Positions 11,115 through 21,812 are shown, counted from the first letter of the stretch. The stretch is DNA of 64,000 bases from Tachypleus tridentatus (GCF_004210375.1 NC_134825.1:43890348-43954347), one strand, 5' to 3'. Numbers and translations are program-made. The notes: a model not told the origin generated them from the letters alone.

Positions 11115-11795
11115 GGACACAGCAGATATCACAGTGTGAGTTTGATCTGAAACAGATTGTATCCCTAATAAGTGCTATAATTTTAATTTATTTTAACAGT
11201 CTTTGCACTTATAGTTCACTTCTTATTACAAGAAATCTAAAAAAAATTGTAATATACAAGTAAAGGAAAACTTCTTTAAAAAGGACGGGAATGTAATACA
11301 ACTCCTTCAGAAACATTTCAAACAAGACAGTAGGGATGGCATTTGCATCATCTCTACATAATAACACCATGCACACAGTGTAGTAGAATGTTGATAAACA
11401 AAAATAGAATGTTTAAATTCAATTGTGATTAAATAGTTTTATATATTGCTATATGTTAATTCTTGTCTGTATTATTATGTACAGATGATGTAAATGTCAT
11501 CCCAATATCTTGTTTCAAATGTTTTTGAAGGATTGATATTAGCCATCACTACATTAATTCCTTTTTTGAAAAGTGTTTTCTTTATTTGTTTGCTCAATTT
11601 TTAAATATAGGCATAAGAAGGTTGTACTTACAACCAAGTTCCAAATACAATGAGGTTCTATCTGTTATCGACTTGTAATTCTTGTTTCACCCTGTACGTA
11701 AGCTTTTTGTAGGAACTCCAAATCTCCGTAAGAAAGCAACTAAAGAGGTAATGATAACATCGTTTACATTAGAATTATGATTTAGAAAAACAAAC
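11115..11795. other. AT-rich stretch, nothing recognised (B: ~48995-49676)
   Basis: No frame, element or repeat recognised. Nearly identical in the two copies. Confidence 0.5.
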
Positions 11796-11919
11796 AAACT
11801 ATTTCTAGTCATTAATTATAGTTAGAAAAGTGGATACTCCGTTTGAAACTATCTTTGAAACTATTTCTAGTCATTAATTATAGTTATAAAAGTGGATACT
11901 CCGTTTGAAACTATGTTAC
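11796..11919. repeat. 62-bp direct duplication, 2 units
   Basis: Two adjacent near-identical 62-bp units (11796-11857 and 11858-11919) sharing TTCTAGTCATTAATTATAGT and AGTGGATACTCCGTTTG. They differ at only a few positions. The same pair is in copy B at about 49676-49800. Confidence 0.93.
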
Positions 11920-12261
11920 CTCAGTGGAATTACTTGACACCATTGTTTTGGCTTTTGATTTACCCTGTAATAATATAAAATACCATTTCGATTAACAACC
12001 CGAGTCAAGCAACATAGTTTTACCGTTTACCAGATTTTGGAGTGAACTTTTATTTGTTGGTTAGTGAAAAGCTACGCAGTGGTTTGTCCTTGCTGTGTCC
12101 ACTGCAGGCATCAGATTCGGAGGTTTAACTTCACATGCCTTCTAGCTTAACGATGACCCATAGGCAGCAATAATTTATTGGTATTTATTATTTTATTGAA
12201 GTTACCGAAATACACGTTTAACTGTTTTCATTGTGGAAAAGTTTGTTTCATCTCTTTCAAA
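11920..12261. other. Stretch without recognised feature (B: ~49801-50143)
   Basis: A worn SINE-like trace around 12075-12140 (AGCTACGCAGTGG ... GCAGGCATCAGATTCGG) may be an old tRNA-derived fragment; otherwise nothing seen. Confidence 0.35.
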
Positions 12262-12470
12262 GGTCAGGACGTTGCCTCTTAGTTAACGCGCCTGAATTAT
12301 TAATCTGAAGATTCGTGGTTTGCATTCCGTTGTCATTAAAAGAAAACAAAAGAAAACGAGCACCACGTTTTGGAACAGTGGGTACAATGGTAGAGTGATA
12401 GTTAAATCCTACTAAGTGTAGTCCAAGAGTGGCGGAGAGTACTATTGACTAATTGCCTTGTAACCGTTTA
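12262..12470 (+). mobile_element. Old SINE, different tRNA-like head
   Basis: Head GGACGTTGCCTCTTAGTTAA, then GATTCGTGGTTTGCATTCC (B-box-like), an A-rich insert, and a family-A-like body (GAGTGATAGTTAAATCCTAC, GTCCAAGAGTGGCGG, ACTAATTGCCTTG). Confidence 0.6.
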
Positions 12471-12626
12471 GTAATTTTGAAAGAAAACTCTAAAAAACAT
12501 AGAAAATAATCATTTATGCAGCATGTATGACAGTTCATCAACCTTTCATTTTTGGTTTTCAACATCATGCAATGTACGTAACTACAAAAGATGAAATTCA
12601 ATTAAGATTTCAAAATATATATTTTG

Positions 12627-12786
12627 ATTTATTTAAAGCCCCTCCCAATGACACAGTGGCATGTTTGCAGACTTATACTGCTAGAAACCTGGTTTTGATA
12701 CCCGTGGTAGGCATAGCATTGGATGGCCTGTTGTGTAGCCTTGTGCATAATAACAATACAAACAAATAAATAATTTATTTAAAGCC
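12627..12786 (+). mobile_element. SINE family B with 14-bp target-site duplication
   Basis: The SINE (12641-12772) lies between perfect direct repeats ATTTATTTAAAGCC (12627-12640 and 12773-12786). Head CCTCCCAATGACACAGTGGC, B-box-like region GGTTTTGATACCCG, tail CAATACAAACAAATAAATA. The 80-codon frame over it starts in flanking DNA and is not a gene: copy B has a one-base deletion upstream that changes its N-terminus. Confidence 0.93.
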
Positions 12787-13259
12787 TTTTGAATAAAAAC
12801 AATAAATCAAGAAGATACATCTCTAGCTGAGCGAAAGTCGAACGAACGTCGTTTTATCACCTCAAAACTTTCTTTATTGGATCAGATATAGTCTACAACA
12901 TTAAGGTCACAGAACATTGAAAGGGGGGATTTTCTCCCCAGAACGTTTTAGCTCTTAATGACACCTCAACTTTGTACAAATAAATTTCGCGGCCATGATT
13001 TTGTATACAGTCCATGGAAATATTGCTGATACTTAGACATATTATTATAAACTTCCACATTTTGTCATAAAACATACTATTCACATACCAAATTATTGTA
13101 AAATAAACATATTTGTATTTCTCATCGTTCGTTGCTCTACATATTAAGAAAGATTATCTTTATACAAGTAAATTAACATAAATGAAAATTTCTGTGTTTA
13201 TATGATTCAGTGATGGTACCGAAAAATGGGTGGTTTTTGTTTCTTTATAACCAAAGAAA
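12787..13259. other. Stretch without recognised feature (B: ~50669-51135)
   Basis: No gene or element seen. Divergence between copies is clearly higher from here on than in the first 12 kb (about nine differences in this stretch by eye). Confidence 0.5.
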
Positions 13260-13735
13260 CAAAACCAAAGTTTCTGTGCTTCTATAATCTAAAGACGACA
13301 CTAAGAATTTCTTTATAGTCTTAAGTCAAAACTAATTTTTTGTCTCTGTAGTCTCAAGTTAAAATTAGGTGCTTGTCAAAAGTTACAAGTCGAAATTAGG
13401 TATTTTCAATAGTTTCAAGTGTTTGTCTCTGTGATCTCAAGACAAAACTAGGTATTTGTTTACAGTATTAAGTCCAAACTAATTCTTTGTCTCTGTAGTC
13501 TCAAGTCCAAACTAGGCATTTGTCAGTAGTTTCAAATCAAAACTAGATTTTTGTTTCTACAGTCTCAAGTCAAAACTAACCCTGTCTTTATAGTCTCAAC
13601 TCAGATTATTTTTTTGTTTTTATATTTTCAAGCGAAAATAAGTTCTTTGTTTCCATAACCTCAAGTGAAGATTAATTGTTTGTTTGTACGTGTTTTAGTC
13701 AAAATCAGGTCCATTGTTCACAGTTCAAAGTCCAG
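13260..13735. repeat. Diverged ~30-36-bp tandem repeat
   Basis: About 14 imperfect units, typically TTTGTCTCTGTAGTCTCAAG followed by TCAAAACTAGGTA. Length and sequence vary strongly between units, so this is an old array. Confidence 0.8.
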
Positions 13736-14642
13736 TTTAATAAAAAAAAACTGAAACTAGTTTTTATTTTGCTGTGGAGACAGAGAACTAGCTTTAAATG
13801 GAAACAATTTCTTTTTTTTTTTATTTTATCGCTCCAAATTTTTCAGTCTGTAACCCAATGCTACAAACAAGCTCCACCTCTATATATTGAGTAGGAATAT
13901 CTTTTTTTTTCATATCTGTAGCGTTAAATTCAATCTGTATACAGCCACTTAATCAACTATTCATATGCTGTTCATGCTTGCTGATGTAAAGTAATATTTT
14001 CAAAGTTAAACTTCCTAAGACTAGAAATTTAATTTTTAATATTTGTATAACAAACTATATTAGCTGAAGTTCATGCAATATATTTTGAGAAAAACCTGTT
14101 TTATGTCGCACAAATTTTAATTTGATTTAACTAAATATAAATATTGTTATATATCAATATTATTAACTTTTAGTGTTAGAGAGCCGAACCAACAAAGTGT
14201 TTCTAAATCAACTTAATATTAAATTATTCTTTTACATTGTCTAATGAAGATCATTGGTTAAATGAGCTACCTAGAACCAACTGCTCGGTGTTACTTCTAC
14301 TAAGACTACAGATTTGAAAAATCAGTTTCAATCAGTGAAGAAATAAGTTTGAAATTTATACACTTTCACTCGTTTCTTGTTGCATTCAAGTACAGTTTAA
14401 TAGCAAACCGTGAAAATGTTTCTTTCCAAACAAGTAACAAAAGCAGTAATTCTGTTCACGGCTTCCGTCTGAAAGTGAATAAAATTTGTAAGACAAAATT
14501 CAAAATTATATCTTATTGGCCATCATAAAATCACATTGTTTGTTTTTTTAATTATTGTAGTTTTGCTCCACGTGCAGCCTTTAGCACTTTCAGCAACCCT
14601 TTCCTAGTGCTTTGTTTAATATTTAAATTATTTCTTACAGAG
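13736..14642. other. AT-rich stretch, nothing recognised (B: ~51601-52511)
   Basis: T-runs and short frames only. No splice-bounded open frame or repeat was recognised. Confidence 0.5.
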
Positions 14643-14760
14643 ACTGTCGGTGGCTTAATTGTAAGTATAGTGGCTTATAACGCAAAAATTATGGTTTTCA
14701 TACCTGCAATGTGTATAGCACAGATAACCTTTAAAGTAACCTTGTAACTGACAACAAAAA
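14643..14760 (+). mobile_element. Worn SINE, family B-like
   Basis: GGTGGCTTAATTGTAAGTA, ATGGTTTTCATACCTGC (decayed B-box-like region), GTATAGCACAGATAACC, CCTTGTAACTGACAACAA follow family B order. Confidence 0.6.
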
Positions 14761-14860
14761 TAGGACTTTCTGACATTGTTTTTTCTCATGCGCTGATATA
14801 AAAATACATAAACACGTACAAAATGTTTACAGTTTTTCATCCTTTTCATTACGACTTTAA

Positions 14861-14955
14861 TCTCTCAGATGGCTCAGCGGTACATCTGAATGTGTATAAT
14901 TCTAGAACTGAGGTTCGATACTCGCCGTGAGCGCAGAACACACAGAGATTACTTG
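14861..14955 (+). mobile_element. tRNA-like SINE head fragment
   Basis: TCTCTCAGATGGCTCAGCGG, TAATTCTAGAACTGAGGTTC, GATACTCGCCGTGAGCGCAG resemble a tRNA-like head with B-box-like GAGGTTCGATACTC; the remaining body is short or lost. Confidence 0.6.
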
Positions 14956-15059
14956 TTTTAGTTATTCATTCGAACAGCACATAAATAATCTGAAATGTGA
15001 GGGAACAACAGTTGAATATTGTGGTTATAACAATATATTGGAACATTTCATCAGAGAAA

Positions 15060-15360
15060 CCTTTTCAAGTTTGTTTGTTTGTTTTTGTGAATTTCGCACA
15101 AAGCTACTCAAGGGCTATCTGTGCTAGCTGTCCCTATTTAGCAGTTTAAGACTAGAGGGAAGGCAGCTAGTCATCACCACCCACCGCCAACTCTTGGGCT
15201 ACTCTTTTACCAACGAATAGTGGGATTGACCGTAACAGTATAACGCCCCCACGGCTGAAAGGGAGAGCATGTTTGGCGCGACGGGGATGCGAACCCGCGA
15301 CCCTCAGATTACGAGTCGCACGTCTTAACACGCTTGGCCATGCCGAGCCGCCTTTTTAAG
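15060..15360 (-). mobile_element. SINE family A, full length, with target-site duplication
   Basis: SINE 15070-15350 on the minus strand, between CCTTTTCAAG (15060-15069) and CCTTTTTAAG (15351-15360), a 10-bp duplication with one mismatch. The head contains B-box-like GGGTTCGCATCCC and CTCGTAA-type anticodon loop; the body and GCTTTGTGCGAAATTC tail are complete. One of the best-preserved copies in the window. Confidence 0.95.
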
Positions 15361-15794
15361 AATCCAGTTTATTTGTATACCTTATTTCAGTACTATTTGT
15401 TTTCAAAATTTTATTTATCAGGCTACGCGATGACGAACGTGTATGAACGTGAGATTAACTTAGTGACGGAATGGCCAATAAAAAAAAACAAATTGAAACG
15501 AAAGTCAACGTAAATAGTTTAAGTCCTACTACAGTGCGTCTTGTAAAATCTGTTATAATTTAATACTAAGCCTTTCTAACAGACTGTAGGTGACAAAACT
15601 TAGGATGAAAAACTTAAAACTGGTACCTGAAAGTAGGTGGACAACATTCATAAGTGAATCTATTCTTCATTTTAAATAATTTTGCATTTCTATGGTCATC
15701 TTACACGTGGTGAATAAAGGAAAAAAATCCTACATAGTTTAAACGCAGTTGTGATTTGACTGTTAGCACTGAAATCGGTAAAATACAACTAGAA
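15361..15794. other. Stretch without recognised feature (B: ~53223-53655)
   Basis: Nothing recognised. Confidence 0.5.
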
Positions 15795-15900
15795 CTCCTC
15801 TAGTGATTCAGATGTAAGTAATGCTCAAATTCTGAGTTCGATCCCTGCGCGGTGCACGGCTCAGGTAACTTATTGTGCAGCTTTGTGTTTCAACAAACAA
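15795..15900 (+). mobile_element. Worn tRNA-derived SINE
   Basis: CTAGTGATTCAGATGTAAG, B-box-like GAGTTCGATCCC, GGCTCAGGTAACTTATTGTG, CAGCTTTGTGTTTCAACAAA: a family B/C-like layout with decayed head. Confidence 0.65.
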
Positions 15901-16107
15901 TGTTGATGACACTCGACTCGTATCGTCCAGAATTTAATTTAAAGTTCTTGCCAGTTGCTCAACTAAAATTATACATTATATTTATCAGAGTTAAGTTTCA
16001 ATATAAATAAATATTAAAGACTAAACCATTTTTTCATCACTGTCAGGCAGTTCAATCCATACACTGGCGTGTAAATCTAAGTACAATTTTCTTTTCTGCT
16101 ACGTTAG

Positions 16108-16352
16108 ACGCTATAATATGTTGTCTCGTGGTAGCTGATAGAAGGGTGTCAATAGTTTTCAAACCTCATCATGAACGAGAAACCATTATAATAATAGGCT
16201 TTGGACAAGAGATGTCCATATTTTTCTGTCACAGACATAATTCTGACTTGTTAGACCTAATCCAGTGCCTGAAGGCCCACCGTTCTTCCTCAGAGTTTGT
16301 GAAACAGGCTGTAGCTGTCATCCACAGGAACAGCACACTAACAGTTAAATAA
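16108..16352 (+). CDS. Possible 3'-terminal coding exon, unknown protein
   Basis: A T-rich tract TTTTCTTTTCTGCTACGTTAG ends at 16107 and is a good 3' splice acceptor. From 16108 the frame (two bases, then GCT) is open for 80 codons to TAA 16350-16352. That stop lies inside AATAAA (16348-16353), a possible polyadenylation signal. The product (residues about DAIICC...TLTVK) has stretches that look like real protein: VSIVFKPHHERETIIIIGFG, then EMSIFFCHRHNSDLLDLIQC and a basic C-terminal helix. The pattern of strands followed by an amphipathic helix would suit the end of a small beta-sandwich/PH-like fold, but I do not recognise the family. The segment from GTG 16128 to the stop is unchanged in copy B while both flanks differ. 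There is no transcript evidence and no other exon of the same gene was found. Confidence 0.4.
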
Positions 16353-16951
16353 AGTTCACTGCATGATGCTACAGTGTTCTCCCGTTGTTCCCTGCTGTGG
16401 ACAGAACGACAAGCCACACCATAGATCCCCTTTAGGGGGCATCTACAAAATTTTTTAATTTCCAAGTTAACATACACTTTATTCTACTCGATAAAAAATG
16501 TATCCTGCCTCTAATTTCTAGAAAAAATTAAAAAATCGCATATTTTACATAATATGAAATGATTCTATTTTTCCATTAAGACCCACTCTGACAACATCTT
16601 AAGTTGAAAAGAAAATCAGTAAAAAGGTAATTTTCGACAGGCCATTATGTGAGATTGTAGTACGAGTAAAGAACATGGAATTCACTGACAGGCATTCCAG
16701 CATTAGTACAGTATACACAAGTATACGAAATTTCAATAGTATCCTCTACCAAAAGAATGATTTAGGAGATATATGAAAATAATTTAATTTCAATTATATG
16801 AAAATTATTATAATTGTATAAAATGCAAACAAAACAACAACGTACACAGAAATAGAGTTTCTATAACAAAGAGCGTAACATAATGCTTTTGTTATTAATT
16901 CATATCAGTTTAGATGAAATCTTTATTAGTTATTCTATTACAGAATTATTG
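16353..16951. other. Stretch without recognised feature (B: ~54214-54813)
   Basis: AT-rich. The minus-strand 82-codon frame overlapping 16229-16477 is the shadow of the exon candidate and changes several residues in copy B. Confidence 0.5.
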
Positions 16952-17420
16952 ATAGTAAAGAGTGGGGTGTTAGCAAGTAAAGCCACTCGTCTTACTCATT
17001 GTTACATAGAACGAGTAGAGTTGGGTGTTATCAGATAGAGCCACTCGTCTTATTTGTTGTTATGTAGGGCGAGCAGAATAGGATGTTATCAGGTTGAACC
17101 ACTTATCTTATTTGTTGTTATGCAGGGCGAGTAGAGTAGGGTGTTACCAGGAAGAGCCATTCATCTTACCTGTTGTTATGTTAGGCGAGTAGAGTAGGGT
17201 GTTATCAGGTAAAACCACTCATCTTATTTGTTGTTATGTAGGACGAGCAGAATAGGGTGTTATCAGGTAGAACCACTTATCTTATCTGTTGTTATGTTGG
17301 ACAAGTAGAATAGGGTGTTATCAGGTAGAGCCACTCGTCTTATTTGTTGTTATGTTGGGCGAGTAGAATAGGGTGTTATTAAGTAGAGCCATTCATCTTA
17401 TTTGTTGTTATGTAGAGCGA
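16952..17420. repeat. 58-bp minisatellite, 8 units
   Basis: Eight units of about 58 bp, of the form GAGTAGAATAGGGTGTTATC, then AGGTAGAGCCACTCGTCTTA, then TTTGTTGTTATGTAGGGC. Both copies have eight units, but the order of variants differs: A has a ...TGTTAGGCGAG unit missing from B, and B has a second ...TTGGACAAG unit missing from A. Confidence 0.93.
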
Positions 17421-18868
17421 ATATAGAAGAGTATTACATAAAGACGTTATAAGTATTATCACTACGTATTTTTAATATTCTGCCGTGTTTTCAAATAGAT
17501 CGAGGGAATTAATTCGTAAAACAGAGCATTATGTAGTGTTATACCTTTGAAAGTTGTCCCTTCTATTAACAACGTTGTATAACTTTAGATTTATTTTAAC
17601 CCTACTGAAGTTTGCTGACCTCTTTTTTAACAATATTATTTCGTTATAAAAGCTGTATTGATCTTACTTTTTTTGAAGTTCATAATTTTATATTTTTAAT
17701 CACGTAACGTAACTTTACACAGTCAAACAATTTATACAATTTTCTAAGGACTGCCGTTTTGAAATTAAACGAATACGATCCACCTTAGTTCATATGGTGC
17801 TTCTTAAACTAATCACGGTTCACTCGTAATCTTCATTGGTTCTAAAACCGACGTAGTTTTTCTCTAAACAAACAGGAAGGGTCATTTAAAACTTGCTTTG
17901 TCTGGCTGATATTTTGGTCAACTTTGCCTCTAATCTTAAAACGACACTTAAGTTTTCACTTCAGAGCGATCGTTATGTGTGGAAAGATTTTCCTACTGTT
18001 ATACTAATTAACCTCGCTCCTAAGTTCACCAGGTTTGGGGAACACTTTTCCGTTTGTTTCATGTAGTCGTGTTTTTATCAGCGCCATCGTCTGTTAGAAA
18101 ATAAATTCAATAAGAGTATTGTTGAAAAGTCTGTACTTTCAGTTTATTGATTCTTTCAAGTAATAATTTTAACAAAGATTTTAACGCAACTTACTGTCCA
18201 AATAACCAAGGAAATTACAAAAGGTAAATGTTTTAGGAAATAATAATTTAGGTGTTGCGAAAGATTACTCATTCAATTAACAGTATGGCTTAGGTTATGA
18301 AAACTGTTCATCTGAGGAACCTTAAAATTATGGTACGTGTCGTGACTAGTTAGCAACTGATAGAACATAAGTAAATGATCATTTTATGACTGCTCCTCCG
18401 AGTCGAAGACAACTGGATGTTTATTTATGTTAGGATTTTAATCCAGTATGGTTTGTATTTACATCTTTTTTCGGGACATGATTTTATAATTGTTAGTATT
18501 AGTATGTTACAGTCACTGTGGTTGTTCATTTATTTATTTAGGGTCAGACATATCTTACTAATATACAAATTATTTTCAAACGGAGTTCCGTGAATATAGC
18601 CAATCATAATTTGACCACGTTGATATATATATACGTACTTTATTGATAATTTAAGGTAAAAGTAAATTTAACATGCAATTTATACTTACTAAACAAGTTA
18701 ATTCTATATTAAAATGACACATTTAAACTTCAAATAAGAGTTGTTTAGAAACATACTCTAATTAGATATTCAAATGAGTTCAAAGTTAAAAAATGTAAAA
18801 TATGGGGCATTATCGAGTTCTACACAAGAAGTTAATCACACCTGTTTGTTTTCCTTAATTTTTGCTGA
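17421..18868. other. AT-rich stretch, nothing recognised (B: ~55283-56716)
   Basis: No repeat or exon recognised. Copy B lacks about 15 bases near 55550 (A 17690-17710, around TTTTTAATCACGTAACGTAA), which opens an 86-codon frame there that A does not have. I treat that frame as chance. Confidence 0.5.
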
Positions 18869-19144
18869 GGCTTGGCATGGCCAGGTGGTTAAGGCACTCG
18901 ACTTATAATCTGAGGGTAGTGGGGGTTCGAATCCTTGTCACACCAAACATTCTCGCCCTTTTAGTAGTGGGAGCGTTATAATGTAATGGCCAATTCCACT
19001 ATTCGTTGATAAAAGGGAAGCCCAAGAGTTGGCGGTGGGTGCTGATGACTAGCTGCCTTCCCTTAGTTTTACGCTGGTGAATTAGGGACGGCTAGCTCAG
19101 ATAGCCCTCGTGTAGCTTTGCGCAAAATTAAAAAACAAACAAAC
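18869..19144 (+). mobile_element. SINE family A, full length
   Basis: Head GGCTTGGCATGGCCAGGTGG, anticodon arm mutated to CTTATAATCTG, B-box-like GGGTTCGAATCC, CACACCAAACATTCTCGCCC, complete body (AAGCCCAAGAGTTGGCGGTG) and tail GTAGCTTTGCGCAAAATTAA with an A-rich 3' end. Confidence 0.93.
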
Positions 19145-19164
19145 TAGATAGGCTAGAGAATAGA

Positions 19165-19268
19165 CAAGTAATTAAGAGCACATAGCGTCAACTCTTGACT
19201 AACTCTTGTCTAACTGAATAGTGGGATTTCACCGTCTCTATTCAGGCGCAGACTCAGCCCCAAAATGA
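19165..19268 (-). mobile_element. Old SINE body fragment, minus strand
   Basis: GCGTCAACTCTTGACTAACTC, CTGAATAGTGGGATTTCACC and CAGGCGCAGACTCAGCCC match a family-A-like body in reverse; head and tail are gone. Confidence 0.55.
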
Positions 19269-20173
19269 AAATTCACAGTTCAGGGACGTTAATCATTAGT
19301 CTAGGTCCAGTATATTTCCAAATATCTGTAAGTCTTCAACCTCTTTTATATCAAAAGCAGCTTTAAAGTTTTAAGGATTTGTTCTGAGTTAAAGTTTATA
19401 ATATTTTAGAAGTTGTTTAGTCGTTTTATGGCTGATACCTTAAATTCATAAACAAAACAGTGCATGGAGACAGAGAAGACATTTAAAGAGCTCGTCCAAT
19501 GCGAGATAGAAATATATATATATATTTTTTTTTGGCAGACACTTATAGCAAAATTCATATAGCGTTGGAATGAGCTTTGGAGAATGTGTCTATTAAAATA
19601 CCAAAATATCAGGCAGTTAGGCAAGTCACGCACTTGTGCACGTCTCAGATGTAACAGAGAAGACTGGGTTTAAAAGAGTCAAATAATAAACTGTTCTACT
19701 GAGGATTAATCGCACATTATAGACACGGTGTTCTAGGTCTCGTGCTGCTCTTGCAACTATTTTATCTAATGCCGTGATTATATTCCATTGCCTGAAACCA
19801 TGATTTCAGTTCTAACAAATTTCTGTGAAGAGTGGATAAATCTATAATACACCTTCTGCTGTATGCGGACACCTACTACCACGACCGCGTTTAAACAAAC
19901 CAATTGAACTGTATAATGGGCTTTCCAGACGTCTGATCCAGTGAAGTTGTTGAGATTCCAGTTTTTCGACCACATTTTTCATGATACAAGCCATTAATAT
20001 ACACGTATAGGTAGAACCTGTGGATAGTTAACTTATGAGTTTCATCAGCTTCAAATGCTTGTTTATACTATACTTTTATTAATGGTACCAGAAAATACGT
20101 CCAGCCTCATGGTATTGGCTTTCTGGAGCCGGAAGACTATTTGTTTGCAACCAAGGCCTTCACTTCGGAATAG
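19269..20173. other. Stretch without recognised gene (B: ~57118-58025)
   Basis: Contains an (AT)n-T run at 19510-19532 that is longer in B. A GC-richer patch at 19740-19980 has open frames on the minus strand, but the best of them changes residues in copy B (D to H, and an altered C-terminus) and has no splice signals I could match. Confidence 0.45.
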
Positions 20174-20418
20174 GGCCCAGCATGGCCATGTGGCTTGGAC
20201 ATTCGACTCGTAATCTGAGAGTCGCACCAAAGCATGCTTGTCCTTTCATTTCTGGGAGTATTATAAAGTGTAGGTCAATCTCATTATTGGTTGGTAAAAG
20301 AGTAGCCCAAGAGTTAGTGATGGGTGGTGATGAGTAGTTGCATTCCCTCTAGTCTTACACTGATAAATTAGAGACGGCTACTGCTGACAACCCTCGTGTA
20401 TCTTTCTTCAAAATTAAG
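20174..20418 (+). mobile_element. SINE family A lacking its B box
   Basis: Head GGCCCAGCATGGCCATGTGG, anticodon arm CTCGTAATCTGAG, then a deletion of about 20 bp that removes the B-box-like region so that GAG joins GTCGCACCAAA directly. Body and worn tail (CCTCGTGTATCTTTCTTCAA) remain. Confidence 0.88.
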
Positions 20419-20423
20419 ATTCT

Positions 20424-20627
20424 TGATTTGGTTTGTTTTAATATCGCGAGTAGTCATCACTCACCTCCAACTCTTGGGCTACTGTTTTACCAGCAAATAT
20501 TGGGATTGATCATTACATTATAACGCTCTCAATGATGAAAGAGCGAGCATGTTTGGTGTGTCAAGTATTCAAACCCGCTACCCTCAGATTACAAGTCGAG
20601 TGCCTTAACCACATGGCCATGCCAGGC
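20424..20627 (-). mobile_element. SINE family A, tail-truncated, minus strand
   Basis: Runs from AGTAGTCATCACTCACCTCC through AATATTGGGATTGATC to the head complement GGCCATGCCAGGC. B-box complement GTATTCAAACCCGC. It faces the SINE at 20174-20418 tail to tail, about 15 bp apart. Confidence 0.88.
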
Positions 20628-20709
20628 AGAGCAAAGTTTAGGAAAACAAACAGGTGCAATGGTGTGATCAACCCCTTGTGTAAAGTTTGAAAATGCTCCA
20701 TATTTCACA

Positions 20710-20815
20710 TTTCAATAGTGGGATTGAAAGGACGAGCATGTTTGGTGTGACGGGGATTCGAGCCCATCACCCTCAAATTACGAGTGAAGCGCTCCAACCA
20801 CCTGGCCATGCCGGG
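20710..20815 (-). mobile_element. SINE family A, head half only, minus strand
   Basis: TTTCAATAGTGGGATTG, GACGAGCATGTTTGGTGTGA, GGGGATTCGAGCCCATC, GGCCATGCCGGG: the tRNA-like head with little body. Confidence 0.85.
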
Positions 20816-20831
20816 ATTTATTTAGTTTAAA

Positions 20832-20885
20832 TTAAGGAAATGCGTAGAGAGCCCTTGTTCGGCTTTGCGCGAATTTTGAAACAAA
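20832..20885 (+). mobile_element. SINE family A tail fragment
   Basis: AGAGCCCTTGTTCGGCTTTG then CGCGAATTTTGAAAC, a lone 3' end (B: 58684-58737). Confidence 0.65.
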
Positions 20886-21463
20886 AGCTCTATCCTTGTC
20901 ATGGTTAATAGCTTAGACGATCACAATGCTTAATTAGTAATTAATTATCAATTAATAATTAGACTTAGGTGCTTCGATAGACTAGTAATCATGACAATGA
21001 TTGAACCGATCGCCACAACCAGTTCCTTAGTGCTAAACAAGTTGTAGTACATTAGTTTAAAATTAGAGTGGCTATACTCTCTTTTGTAATTTTGTGTGAA
21101 ATTCTTAAAAACAAAATCTTGATGTAACTGGGGAGTAAATGGTTTAAGTAAAAGTAAAATATAAACTGCTAAATTAATAGATAAAGGACCTTGAAAACAA
21201 ACAGTTTGGTTGAAATTAAGTATATTCAATGCTCTTCTAGATAGTATATATATATATATATATAAATAGCGATAGGTTTAAAAGGTTAAAACATTTTAAT
21301 CAGCATACACGAGGTTTTTTAATCACTGGAGATCTGTATTTTTCAGAAAGCTAGTAAACTATTCGAATATCTTACGTTTCTATGACGAGTGTAATTCAGT
21401 AAAACCACCGATTTCTAATCCAAAATTCCCCACTTGACCGATTTGCCGATATATTTGTTTTAC
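20886..21463. other. AT-rich stretch (B: ~58738-59332)
   Basis: Includes the palindrome-rich TTAATTAGTAATTAATTATC at about 20929 and a (TA)n run at 21244-21262 that is a different length in B. The 93-codon minus-strand frame 20948-21229 is disrupted in copy B by one-base indels, so it is not a gene. Confidence 0.5.
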
Positions 21464-21560
21464 AGATTAAGTCGTCAATCGGATGAACACTGATGAATAT
21501 GTTGGCCGGAAGCTCCGTCAACAGCTGTTCCTTGTAAACCCGCAGGGGATCAGCATACAT
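21464..21560 (-). CDS. Possible internal coding exon, unknown protein; strand uncertain
   Basis: A GC-richer island in AT-rich DNA. On the minus strand, CTTTCTTACCAG ends before 21560 and a GT donor follows 21464. The 97-bp exon would read MYADPLRVYKEQLLTELPAN, then IFISVHPIDDLI, all open and protein-like. On the plus strand the same block is also bracketed by good signals: ATATTTGTTTTACAG before 21466 and GTAAGA after 21563. There an ATG at 21483 opens 27 codons ending ...VNPQGISIHL, but an in-frame TAA lies just upstream, so it would have to be a first coding exon. I favour the minus strand because it is open across the whole exon. The block is identical in copy B. I do not recognise the protein. 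Confidence 0.35.
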
Positions 21561-21563
21561 CTG

Positions 21564-21812
21564 GTAAGAAAGACATCATACAGAACGAATAGCCTGTTGA
21601 AGGCACTCTGTCTTTAAACGTATTTACGTTCAAATAAGAGTTTAGTGAGGCAAATGTGCAATAAATAGTCTGGTTTGTTCTCATTTTCAAAGCATGCAGT
21701 TTTAGATTTCATTTCACTACAAACCGTGAAACGCACGTGTTCTTTACGGTAGCTTTCATGGTCGTGCATTTCATTTCACTGAATGTGTTGTCCAGGAAGT
21801 GAGAGAACCCTC
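21564..21812. other. Stretch without recognised feature (B: ~59433-59681)
   Basis: Nothing recognised; nearly identical in both copies. Confidence 0.45.

Noticed and set aside
12527..12769. 80-codon frame as a gene.
   Set aside because: Mostly SINE family B (12641-12772); the N-terminal part changes in copy B through a one-base deletion.
20948..21229. 93-codon minus-strand frame.
   Set aside because: One-base indels in copy B destroy it, and no splice or codon signal supports it.
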